Source: Desulfobacteraceae bacterium (GTDB taxonomy: Bacteria; Desulfobacterota; Desulfobacteria; Desulfobacterales; SURF-15). Taken from it: a DNA stretch of 24,311 nucleotides. Below the pieces are notes generated by a model, which worked only from the letters and a program-made list of their open reading frames with translations, had not been told where the DNA came from and made no database searches. The stretch spans positions 1 to 24,311 of the forward strand of contig QZKK01000040.1 of assembly GCA_003599475.1 (NCBI GenBank), in the 5' to 3' direction. A program made the translations under genes and the position numbers. Shown piece by piece: positions 6,845-15,562 of the stretch (positions are counted from its first letter, which is position 1; every line of letters starts with the position of its first letter).

Positions 6845-8509
6845 ATGAAAGATCAGCTCAAAGACATGGTATTGAATGCCCTCGAGCGTGCTTCCAGGGA
6901 GCGGGCTCTTCCGTCGGCCGATGTTCCCGCGTTTCAGATCGATGAACCCAAGGCCGAGGCACACGGCGATTTTTCAACCAATGTCGCGATGGTCAGTGCC
7001 TCGGTGCAGAAGATGGCTCCGCGAAAAATCGCTGAAATCCTTCTGAATCATCTGGAAGATCCGCAAGACCGGGTTGAAAAAATCGAAATTGCCGGCCCCG
7101 GCTTCATCAATTTTTTCATCCGGCCGGCTGCATGGAGCCCTGTCCTGCGGGCGATCCATGAGGCAGACTCGCAATATGGCGCCTGCAGTCTGGGAGAGGG
7201 GCAACGCGTACAGGTCGAGTTCGTGAGCGCCAATCCGACCGGCCCGCTGCATGTGGGGCATGGGCGGGGGGCGGCTGTCGGCGATGCGGTGGCCAATATC
7301 CTTTCCTTTTGCGGATACCGGGTCGACCGGGAATACTACATCAACGATTCCGGACGGCAAATCGCAACTCTGGGGCGTTCCGTCTACCTGCGCCTCAAAC
7401 AACGCCGGGGGGAACCGATCGAGTTTCCGAAGGACTGCTACCAGGGAGACTATATCGTCGAGCTTGCCGGAAAAATCGAATCATCAGGTGCGGATCGGAT
7501 TACAGATCTGACAGAAGACGCGCTCATCGATTTCTGTGCACGGTTTGCAGCCGATGAGATTCTTGCCGGGATCCGCACCGATCTCGAGGCATTCGGAGTC
7601 TTTTTCGAGCGATGGTACAGCGAGCAGGAGCTGTACGATTCCGGAAAGGTCGATCAAGCGATAAAAGAAGGGCAGGCGCGCAACTACATCTATCAAAAGG
7701 ACGGTGCGCTCTGGTTCAATTCCTCCCGATTCGGAGACGAAAAGGATCGTGTGGTCGTTCGACAAAACGGGTTGACCACCTATTTCGCTTCGGATATCGC
7801 CTATCATCAGGATAAGTTTCGACGCGGATACAAGCGTGTCATCGATGTCTGGGGTGCGGATCATCACGGCTACATTCCCAGAATGACGGCTTCCATCCAG
7901 GCAGCCGGATATGACCGGGACTTCTTCCAGGTCGTTCTTGTCCACCTTGTCAATCTGCTCAGGGGCGGGGTGCCGGTGGCCATGTCGACCCGGGCCGGCG
8001 AGTTTGTCACCTTGAAGGATGTGGTCGACGAAGTCGGACGGGATGCCGCCCGGTTCATCTTCCTGACCCGGCATTACGAAAGTCCCCTGGATTTCGATCT
8101 GGAGGTCGCAAAGCAGAAAACAAACGACAATCCGGTGTATTACGTTCAATACGTGCACGCCCGGATATCGAGCATTCTGGAGAAGGGGTCCGAAAGAGGC
8201 GTTGGGAGGGCCTCCTGGAACGATGAAATTCCTTCGCTGCTGAACTCCGCGGAAGACGTGCAGGTGATGAAAGCGCTCGCGCGGTATCCGGAGGTCGTCA
8301 AGAGCAGTGCGGAGTTTTTGGAGCCCCATCGGGTTACATTTTATCTGATGAACCTTGCCTCCATTTTCCATGCGTACTACACTAAACACCGGGTACTGAC
8401 GGACACTCCGGAATTGACAAACGGGCGGCTCTATCTCATCGAGGCGGTTCAGAAGGTGATCCGAAATGGCCTGTCGCTATTGGGGGTCAGCGCTCCCAAG
8501 AAGATGTAA
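6845..8509 (+). CDS. argS: Arginyl-tRNA synthetase
   Basis: 554 aa, standard for ArgRS, which charges tRNA-Arg with arginine using ATP. The N-terminal Add1-type domain (about 1-110) contains [11 protein letters not shown] and GFINFFI. The class I HIGH motif is HVGHGRG at 136-142 in [26 protein letters not shown] and [12 protein letters not shown] are ArgRS blocks. [11 protein letters not shown] replaces a canonical KMSK, as in many ArgRS. The C-terminal helical anticodon-binding domain ends with [22 protein letters not shown] 6845 is preferred over TTG 6821 because of the TAAGGG ahead of it. It is followed 9 bases later by the SPOR gene. Confidence 0.96.
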   Translation: MKDQLKDMVLNALERASRERALPSADVPAFQIDEPKAEAHGDFSTNVAMVSASVQKMAPRKIAEILLNHLEDPQDRVEKIEIAGPGFINFFIRPAAWSPVLRAIHEADSQYGACSLGEGQRVQVEFVSANPTGPLHVGHGRGAAVGDAVANILSFCGYRVDREYYINDSGRQIATLGRSVYLRLKQRRGEPIEFPKDCYQGDYIVELAGKIESSGADRITDLTEDALIDFCARFAADEILAGIRTDLEAFGVFFERWYSEQELYDSGKVDQAIKEGQARNYIYQKDGALWFNSSRFGDEKDRVVVRQNGLTTYFASDIAYHQDKFRRGYKRVIDVWGADHHGYIPRMTASIQAAGYDRDFFQVVLVHLVNLLRGGVPVAMSTRAGEFVTLKDVVDEVGRDAARFIFLTRHYESPLDFDLEVAKQKTNDNPVYYVQYVHARISSILEKGSERGVGRASWNDEIPSLLNSAEDVQVMKALARYPEVVKSSAEFLEPHRVTFYLMNLASIFHAYYTKHRVLTDTPELTNGRLYLIEAVQKVIRNGLSLLGVSAPKKM

Positions 8510-8518
8510 ACTCCCGCA

Positions 8519-9199
8519 ATGCTGATAAGGAAGCGCAAGGGTAAGCCTTCAACATCGGAGAAGGAATCCGCCGTTCCGCTCACACGGAGGTCGGTTTGGC
8601 TGTGGGTTTTTCTCGTCCTTTTCTTTTCCGCATGGATGTTCGGCCTGGGCATCCTTGTGGGCCGGGGGACGGCACCCGTCCGCTTCGATATCGAAAAACT
8701 GCAGAAGGAACTTGCGACACTCAAGGAAAAGAGCTTGCGCTCGGAGCTTCTCCGATTCAAAATCGATCGGAATACCATCGAAGAAAAACCGGACCTCCCC
8801 TTTTACGAAGCATTGAAAGCGACAACGGAGGAATCACCGCTTCCCCCTCCGCCCCCGGAAAAGAAAGAGAGTCTACCTAAAAAGGTCGACCCGAAACCGG
8901 TCAAGGAGGAACCGCCGGCTTCCCCTGTCGAACCGAAAGAGGAACAGAGGCAGGCTGAGCCGAAGGAGGACAGGATATCGATTCAGGTTGCATCGCTGCA
9001 AGACAGGAAAGATGCGGATAAGCTTGTCACGATCCTGAGGGTCAAAGGTTTTCCCGCATACCGGACGCTGGTCGAAGTACCGGGTAAGGGAGTTTGGTTT
9101 CGCATCCGAGTCGGCCCCTACGAGAAACGCGAGGAAGCATTCCAGGCGATGTTCCGGTTGAAGAAAGAAAAATACGCCGGGTTTGTAGTAAAGGATTAG
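8519..9199 (+). CDS. SPOR-domain envelope protein
   Basis: 226 aa bitopic inner-membrane protein. A basic N-terminus leads into one membrane helix at about residues 26-47 (SVWLWVFLVLFFSAWMFGLG), then a short coiled-coil-like segment (57-80), a Pro/Glu/Lys-rich linker (100-150) and a C-terminal SPOR domain (152-226: ISIQVASLQDRKDADKL, then VWFRIRVGPY and EEAFQAMFRLK). SPOR domains bind denuded peptidoglycan glycan strands, often at the division septum, as in FtsN and DedD. It starts 9 bases after argS with no evident Shine-Dalgarno, so translation is probably coupled. It ends 4 bases before gatC. Confidence 0.88.
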   Translation: MLIRKRKGKPSTSEKESAVPLTRRSVWLWVFLVLFFSAWMFGLGILVGRGTAPVRFDIEKLQKELATLKEKSLRSELLRFKIDRNTIEEKPDLPFYEALKATTEESPLPPPPPEKKESLPKKVDPKPVKEEPPASPVEPKEEQRQAEPKEDRISIQVASLQDRKDADKLVTILRVKGFPAYRTLVEVPGKGVWFRIRVGPYEKREEAFQAMFRLKKEKYAGFVVKD

Positions 9200-9203
9200 T
9201 AAG

Positions 9204-9491
9204 ATGGCCATCACCAAAGAAGAGATCATCCATGTCGCCGATTTGGCGCGCATCGAGGTGGATGCGGCGGAAATCGATGCTTTTGCGGTTCAAATGGGAA
9301 AAATCATCGAGTATGTCGATACGCTGAACCGAATCGATACCGAGGGGGTTCCGCCTACCACACACGCCATTTCGCTGACAAACGCCTTCAGAGAAGACAT
9401 TGAAGCCGGACATCTGGACCGCGAGAGCGCTCTATCCAACGCCCCCGAGAAGGAAGACGGCAGCTTTCTGGTCCCGAAAGTCGTCGGATAG
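9204..9491 (+). CDS. gatC: Asp/Glu-tRNA amidotransferase subunit C
   Basis: 95 aa, the usual GatC size. GatC is the small stabilising belt of the GatCAB complex that converts Glu-tRNA(Gln) or Asp-tRNA(Asn) into the amidated forms. The N-terminus [17 protein letters not shown] is the typical GatC helix, followed by [19 protein letters not shown] and a C-terminal LVPKVVG. AAGGA inside the end of the previous gene serves as RBS, and the gene lies 11 bases before gatA, as expected for gatCA. Confidence 0.94.
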   Translation: MAITKEEIIHVADLARIEVDAAEIDAFAVQMGKIIEYVDTLNRIDTEGVPPTTHAISLTNAFREDIEAGHLDRESALSNAPEKEDGSFLVPKVVG

Positions 9492-9502
9492 GATTCGCCC
9501 GA

Positions 9503-10963
9503 ATGGAGCTTTACGCATTGACCCTGCATCAGGCATCGGCCCTTTTGAAGAAAAGAGAAATTTCTTCACGGGAGCTGACCCGAGCGGTGCTCGATCGCAT
9601 CGATGCCAAGGAACCGGGGATCGGAGCCTATATCCATGTTGCCGGCAAATCGGCAATGAAGGAAGCCGATGTGGCGGACCGGGCGATATCGGAAGGTCGA
9701 TCCTCCCCGCTTACGGGTATACCGATTGCCGTCAAGGACCTGATGTGCACCCGTGGGCTCCCCACGACCTGCGGCTCGAAGATTCTTGAAAATTTCGTGC
9801 CTCCGTTCGATGCCACGGTGATCGAAAAGCTGAAAACGGCAGGCGCCGTCATCGTCGGAAAGACGAACATGGATGAGTTCGCCATGGGATCCTCGACCGA
9901 AAATTCCGGTTTCAAGCTCACCCGCAATCCCTGGAACGCCGATCACATTCCGGGCGGATCGAGTGGAGGCTCCGCTGCAGCGGTTGCTGCCGATATGTGT
10001 GCCGGGGCGCTCGGATCCGATACCGGCGGATCGATTCGCCAGCCGGCTTCCCATTGCGGAATTGTCGGCCTGAAACCGACCTATGGCCGGGTTTCCCGCT
10101 TCGGGTTGGTCTCCTACGCCTCCTCGCTTGACCAGATCGGTCCGATGACCAAAGACGTGACCGACAGTGCGCTTCTCCTCAATGCCATTTCCGGATACGA
10201 CCCGAAGGACTCGACATCGGTGCCCATGGAGGTTCCCGATTATACGAAGGCGCTCTCCGAAGGTCTCGATGGGGTGAAAATCGGCATTCCGGGGGAATAC
10301 CTCGAAACCGAAGGACTCGATTTCGAGGTGTCGGCTGCCGTTAAAGCGGCCCTAACGCAGCTTGAAAGCGCAGGCGCGGAGTGCGTCGAAGTCTCCCTGC
10401 CGCACTCCGGATTCGTAGTGGCGACATACTATATCATCGCACCTTCCGAGGCCAGTTCAAACCTTGCCCGATACGATGGTGTCAGGTACGGTTTTCGTCA
10501 CGGAAAAAACCGCAACTACCTGGAAATGTACCGAAGCACACGATCGAAAGGGTTCGGCCCGGAAGTGAGGCGGCGGATCATTCTCGGAACCTATGCGCTT
10601 TCGGCCGGTTATTACGACGCATACTATGGAAAAGCCTCCCAGGTTCGAACGCGGATCGTCGAGGACTTCAAGGAGGCGTTCAAAAAATGCGACGTGATCG
10701 CCGCACCCGTGGCTCCCACGCCTGCCTTCCGAATCGGGGAGAAGACCGACGACCCGCTCATGATGTATTTGTCGGACATCTTCACACTGTCTGCGAACCT
10801 TGCCGGAATTCCGGGGATGTCGGTTCCCTGCGGGTTTTCATCCGACGGGCTTCCCGTCGGCCTTCAATTGTTGAGCAGCCATTTCAATGAAGGGCTGTTG
10901 CTCAAAACCGCCTACAATTTCGAGCGGAATACGGCATTCCACCTGAAAAAGCCGTCGATTTGA
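9503..10963 (+). CDS. gatA: Asp/Glu-tRNA amidotransferase subunit A
   Basis: 486 aa, standard GatA length. It is the glutaminase subunit of GatCAB and supplies ammonia from glutamine to GatB. The triad is K78 (AVKDLM), S153 ([10 protein letters not shown]) and S177 ([10 protein letters not shown]). [26 protein letters not shown] and [19 protein letters not shown] are family blocks that separate true GatA from the other amidase at 3007-4428. The order argS, SPOR, gatC, gatA is one run of close plus-strand genes. gatB lies about 8 kb away on the other strand. Confidence 0.96.
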   Translation: MELYALTLHQASALLKKREISSRELTRAVLDRIDAKEPGIGAYIHVAGKSAMKEADVADRAISEGRSSPLTGIPIAVKDLMCTRGLPTTCGSKILENFVPPFDATVIEKLKTAGAVIVGKTNMDEFAMGSSTENSGFKLTRNPWNADHIPGGSSGGSAAAVAADMCAGALGSDTGGSIRQPASHCGIVGLKPTYGRVSRFGLVSYASSLDQIGPMTKDVTDSALLLNAISGYDPKDSTSVPMEVPDYTKALSEGLDGVKIGIPGEYLETEGLDFEVSAAVKAALTQLESAGAECVEVSLPHSGFVVATYYIIAPSEASSNLARYDGVRYGFRHGKNRNYLEMYRSTRSKGFGPEVRRRIILGTYALSAGYYDAYYGKASQVRTRIVEDFKEAFKKCDVIAAPVAPTPAFRIGEKTDDPLMMYLSDIFTLSANLAGIPGMSVPCGFSSDGLPVGLQLLSSHFNEGLLLKTAYNFERNTAFHLKKPSI

Positions 10964-11022
10964 TGCGTTCACCGGTTGGGATGCGATCTTCATCGACGGA
11001 TTCAAAGGGAAAGGAAAATGAA

Positions 11023-11205
11023 ATGAATATTCTACCGAAAGGCGAAGAAATCCGAAAAGCGGTCAAATGGGTTTCAGAAATACGGCGCGAAGAACCCGAT
11101 AAAAACCTGATGAAGATCATCGATGAGGCCTCCCTGAAATTCAACCTCTCCCCGATGGAGGCGGAGTATCTGATGAGGCTTTGCAGGGAAGAAAAAGGAA
11201 AGTAG
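11023..11205 (+). CDS. Small hypothetical protein (60 aa)
   Basis: ATG 11023 has AAAGGAAAAT just upstream and is preferred over in-frame TTG at 10960 in the gatA stop. The product is charged and helical: MNILPKGEEIRKAVKWVSEIRRE, then NLMKIIDEASLKFNLSPMEAEYLMRLC. It looks like a small three-helix domain with no signal or membrane segment. It follows gatA by 60 bases and precedes mutL by 53. I do not recognise a function, but similar helical small proteins downstream of gatA seem plausible in related genomes (inference). Confidence 0.6.
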   Translation: MNILPKGEEIRKAVKWVSEIRREEPDKNLMKIIDEASLKFNLSPMEAEYLMRLCREEKGK

Positions 11206-11212
11206 ATGTTGC

Positions 11213-11256
11213 CTTAACCCGTAACCCGTATCCCGTAACCTGCAACGCGCAACCCA
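11213..11256. repeat. CCCGTAA repeat array abutting mutL
   Basis: AACCCGTAACCCGTATCCCGTAA forms three 8-base units, followed by AACCTGCAACGCGCAAC (11237-11253), which matches 4536-4552 in the other array at 16 of 17 bases. The array occupies nearly the whole gap and stops two bases before the mutL ATG. Confidence 0.75.
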
Positions 11257-11258
11257 CG

Positions 11259-13058
11259 ATGTCCAAAATCAAGATCCTTCCAGAAATCCTGTCCAACAAA
11301 ATTGCCGCCGGGGAGGTGGTGGAGCGGCCAGCTTCGGTGGTTAAAGAACTGGTGGAAAACGCGTTGGATGCGGAAAGCACCGCGATTGCGGTCGAGGTCG
11401 AGCACGGAGGCCGTTCGCTGATCCGGGTTTCCGACAACGGCACCGGAATGAGCCGGGACGATGCGATGCTTTCGATCGAGCGGTATGCCACAAGCAAGAT
11501 ATACAGAGACGCCGATCTTTTTTCCATCCGAACCCTGGGCTTTCGAGGCGAAGCCCTTCCAAGCATCGCTGCGGTTTCCCGGTTCTCATTGATTACCCGG
11601 GAACGAGGCGCGGATTCCGGAGTCTCCATTCATGTCAACGGGGGGAAACTGGAAAAAATTTCCGAAGCCGGTGCCCCGCCGGGAACGATGGTCACTGCGA
11701 ATCAGCTTTTTTTCAATACACCGGCCAGGCGGAAGTTTTTGAAAACCGTTGCGACGGAAATGGGCCATATTGCCGATATGCTGGCACGCATCGCACTGAA
11801 TCGACCGGAAATCCACTTCCGGCTTCTTCATGACGGAAGACCGGTCAAGGATCTGCCGGCGGTCGATCAACCCCTCGATCGCATCGTCGAGATCCTGGGG
11901 AAGGATCTTCAGCACGATCTCTACCCGCTTTCCTATGAGGATGAGGGGCTTTCGATCCGCGGCTGGGCCGGAAACGCCGTGCTTTCCCGCCGGACCTCCC
12001 GCGGAATATACATTTACATAAACGGCAGATGGGTGCACGATCCGATCGTTCAGCACGGGATTGTGGAAGGGTATTCCGGCCGTTTGATGAAAGGGCAGTT
12101 CCCGGCGGCTGTACTTTCCATTCGGGTTCCCTTCGAAGAGGTGGACGTAAATGTCCACCCGACCAAGGATCGGGTTCGATTTTCATCCGCCAACCGCGTA
12201 CATGATGCCGTCAAAGCGGCGGTTTCCGAGCTGTTGAGAGAACATGACCGCACTTTCCGGATGCCGAAAGAAAGATCCGGTTCATCCGTTGCAGAGGGGG
12301 CGCAATCGTACTCGGGCTCATACTCCGGGCCTGACAGCCGATCTTACACCGGACCCGCACGACGTCCGGTCGGGCTTGGAAGCTCAAGGCGGAACGAAGA
12401 GCCCGGCTGCGAGTCGAAAAACCTGCAATCCCGTGCGGAAACTGAAGAACAGAAACGGCTCTGGGAACGTAAACCTTATAAGGACTTAAGATTTGTCGGG
12501 CAGCTCCACCGGACTTACATCGTCTGTGAATCCGCCGAGGGGCTGGTCCTCGTGGATCAGCATGCCGCGCACGAGCGAATCCGATTCGAGCAACTGAAGA
12601 GGCTCTCCGATCGATTCGACCAGGCCTCACAAAAGTGTCTCGTCGCAGAAACCCTCGATCTTTCTTATGCCGAGGCTGAAACGACCCGGCGGCTCATCCC
12701 GGAGTTGAGCCGGTTCGGACTGGAGATCGAGCCCTTCGGAGGCAACACCTTTGCCGTAAAGGCAGTGCCGGCGCTCCTGAAGGGGGCGGCGATCAAGCCG
12801 CTGATCCTGGAGATCATCGATACCGCAACCGAACTGGGGGTAAAAGAGGGGATGGAAAAGGCGATCGACGCGTGTCTTATCGTCATGGCCTGCCATGGAA
12901 CGCTGCGAGCCGGGCAGGAGGTGTCGGATGAAGAAATCAAGAAGCTTTTTTTGCAGCTCGGGGAATGCGAAAATCCTTCCCACTGCCCCCACGGGCGGCC
13001 GATCTGGGTTGAATGGCCGCTGCGGGATCTGGAGAAATCCTTCAGGCGAATCACTTGA
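11259..13058 (+). CDS. mutL: DNA mismatch repair protein MutL
   Basis: 599 aa, normal for MutL, the ATPase that couples MutS recognition to strand incision. The GHKL ATPase is clear: NKIAAGEVVERPASVVKEL (13-31), E30 and N34 for catalysis and Mg, DNGTGM (59-64), ATSKI, LGFRGEALPS (93-102) and NTPARRKFL. A Ser/Arg/Gly-rich linker spans about 330-400. The C-terminal domain carries the endonuclease motif DQHAAHERIRFE at 433-444, ACH at 544-546 and CPHGRP at 576-581. It is therefore an incising MutL, expected where MutH is absent. ATG 11259 is chosen as the family start; the bases ahead are a repeat and show no Shine-Dalgarno. Confidence 0.96.
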   Translation: MSKIKILPEILSNKIAAGEVVERPASVVKELVENALDAESTAIAVEVEHGGRSLIRVSDNGTGMSRDDAMLSIERYATSKIYRDADLFSIRTLGFRGEALPSIAAVSRFSLITRERGADSGVSIHVNGGKLEKISEAGAPPGTMVTANQLFFNTPARRKFLKTVATEMGHIADMLARIALNRPEIHFRLLHDGRPVKDLPAVDQPLDRIVEILGKDLQHDLYPLSYEDEGLSIRGWAGNAVLSRRTSRGIYIYINGRWVHDPIVQHGIVEGYSGRLMKGQFPAAVLSIRVPFEEVDVNVHPTKDRVRFSSANRVHDAVKAAVSELLREHDRTFRMPKERSGSSVAEGAQSYSGSYSGPDSRSYTGPARRPVGLGSSRRNEEPGCESKNLQSRAETEEQKRLWERKPYKDLRFVGQLHRTYIVCESAEGLVLVDQHAAHERIRFEQLKRLSDRFDQASQKCLVAETLDLSYAEAETTRRLIPELSRFGLEIEPFGGNTFAVKAVPALLKGAAIKPLILEIIDTATELGVKEGMEKAIDACLIVMACHGTLRAGQEVSDEEIKKLFLQLGECENPSHCPHGRPIWVEWPLRDLEKSFRRIT

Positions 13059-13059
13059 A

Positions 13060-13182
13060 GAATTTCCAATGCAGAATGTAGAATTTCCAATGTCCAAGTG
13101 AACTGCAATGGTTCAATTTTTCATTGCTCTTTTTTTCTTCCTTGGAAATTTGGAATTGGTCATTTTACATTGGACATTTTTC
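13060..13182. repeat. GAATGTAGAATTTCCAATG repeat, inverted pair
   Basis: The left half holds AATTTCCAAT twice (13061-13070, 13082-13091) and a 28-base core (13071-13098). The right half (13141-13180) carries reverse-complement versions such as CTTGGAAATT and ACATTGGACA. The core recurs at 23478-23505 with 27 of 28 identical bases. It starts directly after the mutL stop. Confidence 0.85.
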
Positions 13183-13202
13183 TGTCTTGCCGGCGGAATG
13201 GT

Positions 13203-13712
13203 CTAAAAAGGCGTAAACCAGAAATCGATTCCTTCACCGATCAGAGCGTCTCCCAATGTCTGACCGGTGTAGCCGAAGGCGACGGCATCGGCTTCGGGCG
13301 GAAGGCTGAAGTCCTTCCGAACGGTCTTCTTTTCAAACCCGTCCAGTTCGCCGGCCTGCACAAGAATTTTCCGATCCAACACCCTGTTCGAAGAATCGAC
13401 AAAATAGATCCAAAATAAAAATGACTTCAATGCGCTGTAGGAATAACTCAGTTTTCCGGCGTATCGCAGCTCTCCATCGATTCGAAGGCCGGCGGGCTCC
13501 TTCGCATATCGATACCGGAAGGTGAGATTCAGATCGTCTGTTCTAAAAACCCCCTCGTGGGATCCTGTCTTGAGACCGATCCGGTGTTTCGGATCGATTC
13601 CGGACCCGATTCCCTGTCTCTGCGGGAGACAACCCGATAATGAAAACGGGAGGATGCTCATCGCTAGGAAGCAGGTCAAAAAAAAAGGAATTTTTCTGTT
13701 TCGGTTTTTCAT
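13203..13712 (-). CDS. Predicted lipoprotein of unknown function
   Basis: 169 aa. The N-terminus has a basic n-region (MKNRNRK), a hydrophobic core (about 8-25) and a lipobox LSGC with the acylated cysteine at C28, so the protein is probably lipid-anchored in the envelope. The mature part is beta-rich: LTFRYRYAKEPAGLRIDGELRY, then a hydrophobic SYSALKSFLFWIYFVD segment, then LVQAGELDGFEKKTVRKDF and a GYTGQT...FWFTPF end. I do not recognise a family. It lies 44 bases downstream of the FG-GAP protein gene and is likely cotranscribed; AAAGGGA from the repeat between them is the only RBS-like sequence. Confidence 0.7.
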   Translation of the reverse strand: MKNRNRKIPFFLTCFLAMSILPFSLSGCLPQRQGIGSGIDPKHRIGLKTGSHEGVFRTDDLNLTFRYRYAKEPAGLRIDGELRYAGKLSYSYSALKSFLFWIYFVDSSNRVLDRKILVQAGELDGFEKKTVRKDFSLPPEADAVAFGYTGQTLGDALIGEGIDFWFTPF

Positions 13713-13729
13713 CGATGAATTGTCTTCCC

Positions 13730-13759
13730 TTTGAGCTTTGAGCTTTCAACTTTGAGCTA
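13730..13759. repeat. GAGCTTT repeat between two envelope genes
   Basis: TTTGAGC occurs three times (13730-13736, 13737-13743 in shortened register, 13751-13757) with a TTCAACTTT insertion. On the minus strand the array begins inside the TAG stop of the FG-GAP gene (13757-13759) and ends with AAAGGGA, a possible RBS for the lipoprotein. Confidence 0.65.
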
Positions 13760-15370
13760 TTGGTTTAATTCCAGCATGACGATATAGCTCTTTTCGCCCC
13801 CGATGACGGGCACAGCCTGAGAAACAACGGCACAGACAATTTCATCCTGCCCGTCGTTATCAAAGTCTGCAATCACACTATCACTGATATAGCCCGAAAG
13901 CTGGCGCGTCTTCCATTTCGGAGTCAACTCGAGCCCGGTCCATTCGAATCCTTCGATATAGCCGCGTTCAAAGATGCGCATTCTCTCCAGCCGGTTTCCC
14001 GCAAAATCTTTGTTCTTCGGAACCAGCACTTCCTTTTTTCCGTCTTTATCGATATCGACGAGATGGATCCTCTGAGGGAGGTAGATGTTTTTCATCTCGC
14101 GGTAGCCTCCGATGCTTGCCGCGGACTCGTCTTCAAATTCAATGTAAAGACTGTTTCCGCCGTATTTTTCTTCCGTCCTCCATATCTCGCTTCCGTCGGC
14201 TTCGTCGAACAGGCGAATCCGTTCATCGGCGGTAAAGGCGATAGTGGCTTGTCGTCCATCGTCGGTAGAACTGCCGAATGCGACCCCGAACACGTGGATC
14301 GGCTTTACGTATCTCTTTTCGCTTGTCGGGGCATATTCCTTGCCCTGCCAGGCAAGTTCGCAGATGTCTTCGGTATACACGCGGTCTTCCACGAATCTCT
14401 GACCGAACAGAATCGAGCCTCTCTGCGGAACCCGAACCACCCGGTAAAACCAGGCCTGGTGATCGAGGATTCTGTCGAAGCCCTTCTCCCTCCACTCGAG
14501 AACGAACGAGCTGAGCTGCCGCGTGGAAAGCAGGATGTTATTGATAAAGATTTCGGCTTTGCCGTCTCCATTGATGTCGGACGCATCGACACCGATATAG
14601 GATTCGTTTTGCCCCCCCGCATACTCGGCAACCTTTTCAACGGTTCCCTCTGTATATCTGTAGACGAATACGGCGTTTTTATCGATGAAGACCGCCTCGT
14701 TTCTCTTATCTCCATCCACATCCGCAACCGATAAGCCCCGTATTTCCATTTTAAAGCGCCTGCTTCTCCACACAGCGGATTCGGAAAGCTCGTTGTCTTT
14801 GGTGAATACGGATTCGGGATGCCTTCTCCGGTCGTCCGCAGGAAGAGCGGCCGGAGATGCACCCGGCGATGCATAGGTGTGCGTCTTTCGGCCGAAGACT
14901 TTTTCATTCACCTGCCCGGCAAACATATCGACATGTGCCAGCACCTCCCCGCGGGCTTTTCCGAACTGGCTCAATGTCACAGGAGCCGTGTTTTGCCCGA
15001 CATCCAGAAACTTCATGTCGGTGCTGATGCTCTCGCCAAAAACCGTCATGCTTCCCAGGACAACGTAGTCCGCCCCCGCCGAACGGCCGAGTTGGAACGC
15101 AGCCGGTTCCTTGATCGGCTTTTCAACTCCCTCGATCGCCTGTGCGACAGCCTCTTTTCCATAGGTGACCACCTTGTCCTCGAACGAGAGCCGCGTAGCC
15201 AACATGTCCTGAATGCCGTTTTGCAGGAAGGAAAGATCTTCTTCGGAGTGGATCTGGAAGGGAAGAATCAATATTTTTTTAGGAGTATCGGCAGCTACGA
15301 CGACTGTCCCGATGCTCGTACCGATCAAAAGGACGGAGGCGATGAAGAAAATCCGCAGTACAGGCTTCAT
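13757..15370 (-). CDS. Secreted CsgG/TolB-like N-domain plus FG-GAP (VCBS) repeat protein
   Basis: 537 aa from ATG at 15370, which has AAAGGAG upstream and starts a signal peptide (hydrophobic 6-24, likely cleavage after VVAA near 27). The open frame extends much further upstream but only as antisense of the next gene. Residues 31-165 (KILILPFQI, QDMLATRLS, GADYVVLGSMTVFG) resemble the N-terminal fold of TolB/CsgG-type periplasmic proteins. Four FG-GAP/VCBS calcium-binding-like motifs follow: DVDGDKRNEAV near 217, DINGDGKAEIF near 265, DIDKDGKKEVL near 439 and DFDNDGQDEIV near 502, consistent with a beta-propeller. Likely periplasmic or surface-exposed. Divergent from a glycosyltransferase gene; the function is unknown. 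Confidence 0.82.
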   Translation of the reverse strand: MKPVLRIFFIASVLLIGTSIGTVVVAADTPKKILILPFQIHSEEDLSFLQNGIQDMLATRLSFEDKVVTYGKEAVAQAIEGVEKPIKEPAAFQLGRSAGADYVVLGSMTVFGESISTDMKFLDVGQNTAPVTLSQFGKARGEVLAHVDMFAGQVNEKVFGRKTHTYASPGASPAALPADDRRRHPESVFTKDNELSESAVWRSRRFKMEIRGLSVADVDGDKRNEAVFIDKNAVFVYRYTEGTVEKVAEYAGGQNESYIGVDASDINGDGKAEIFINNILLSTRQLSSFVLEWREKGFDRILDHQAWFYRVVRVPQRGSILFGQRFVEDRVYTEDICELAWQGKEYAPTSEKRYVKPIHVFGVAFGSSTDDGRQATIAFTADERIRLFDEADGSEIWRTEEKYGGNSLYIEFEDESAASIGGYREMKNIYLPQRIHLVDIDKDGKKEVLVPKNKDFAGNRLERMRIFERGYIEGFEWTGLELTPKWKTRQLSGYISDSVIADFDNDGQDEIVCAVVSQAVPVIGGEKSYIVMLELNQ

Positions 15371-15460
15371 AAATGATTGCGCTCCTTTAAAATTCCGTTT
15401 CAAGAGGCGAAGCCTCAGGAAGATTCCCATTACCATAGATTCTTTTTTTTTAAAAGAGAT

Positions 15461-15486
15461 TTGCGGGTTGCGGGTTACGGGCTTGA
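15461..15486. repeat. GCGGGTT repeat (reverse complement of the CCCGTAA family)
   Basis: TTGCGGGTTGCGGGTTACGG holds three GCGGGTT/ACGGG units. Its reverse complement contains CCCGTAACCCGCAACCCGC, the same words as at 11213-11256. It lies in the divergent gap upstream of the glycosyltransferase. Confidence 0.55.
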
Positions 15487-15562
15487 TTTGCCGTTTTTTA
15501 AGGCGAATGATATGAATCCTCATGGGGTTGATGGAGGACTTCGATCCGAGCAGGGCATTCCG

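Noticed and set aside
7484..8389. 301-aa minus-strand frame opposite argS
   Set aside because: Antisense shadow caused by codon bias; no RBS or domain.
11181..11258. N-terminal extension of MutL by 26 residues
   Set aside because: It would overlap the 60-aa gene and translate the CCCGTAA repeat; all family resemblance starts at MSKIKILPE.
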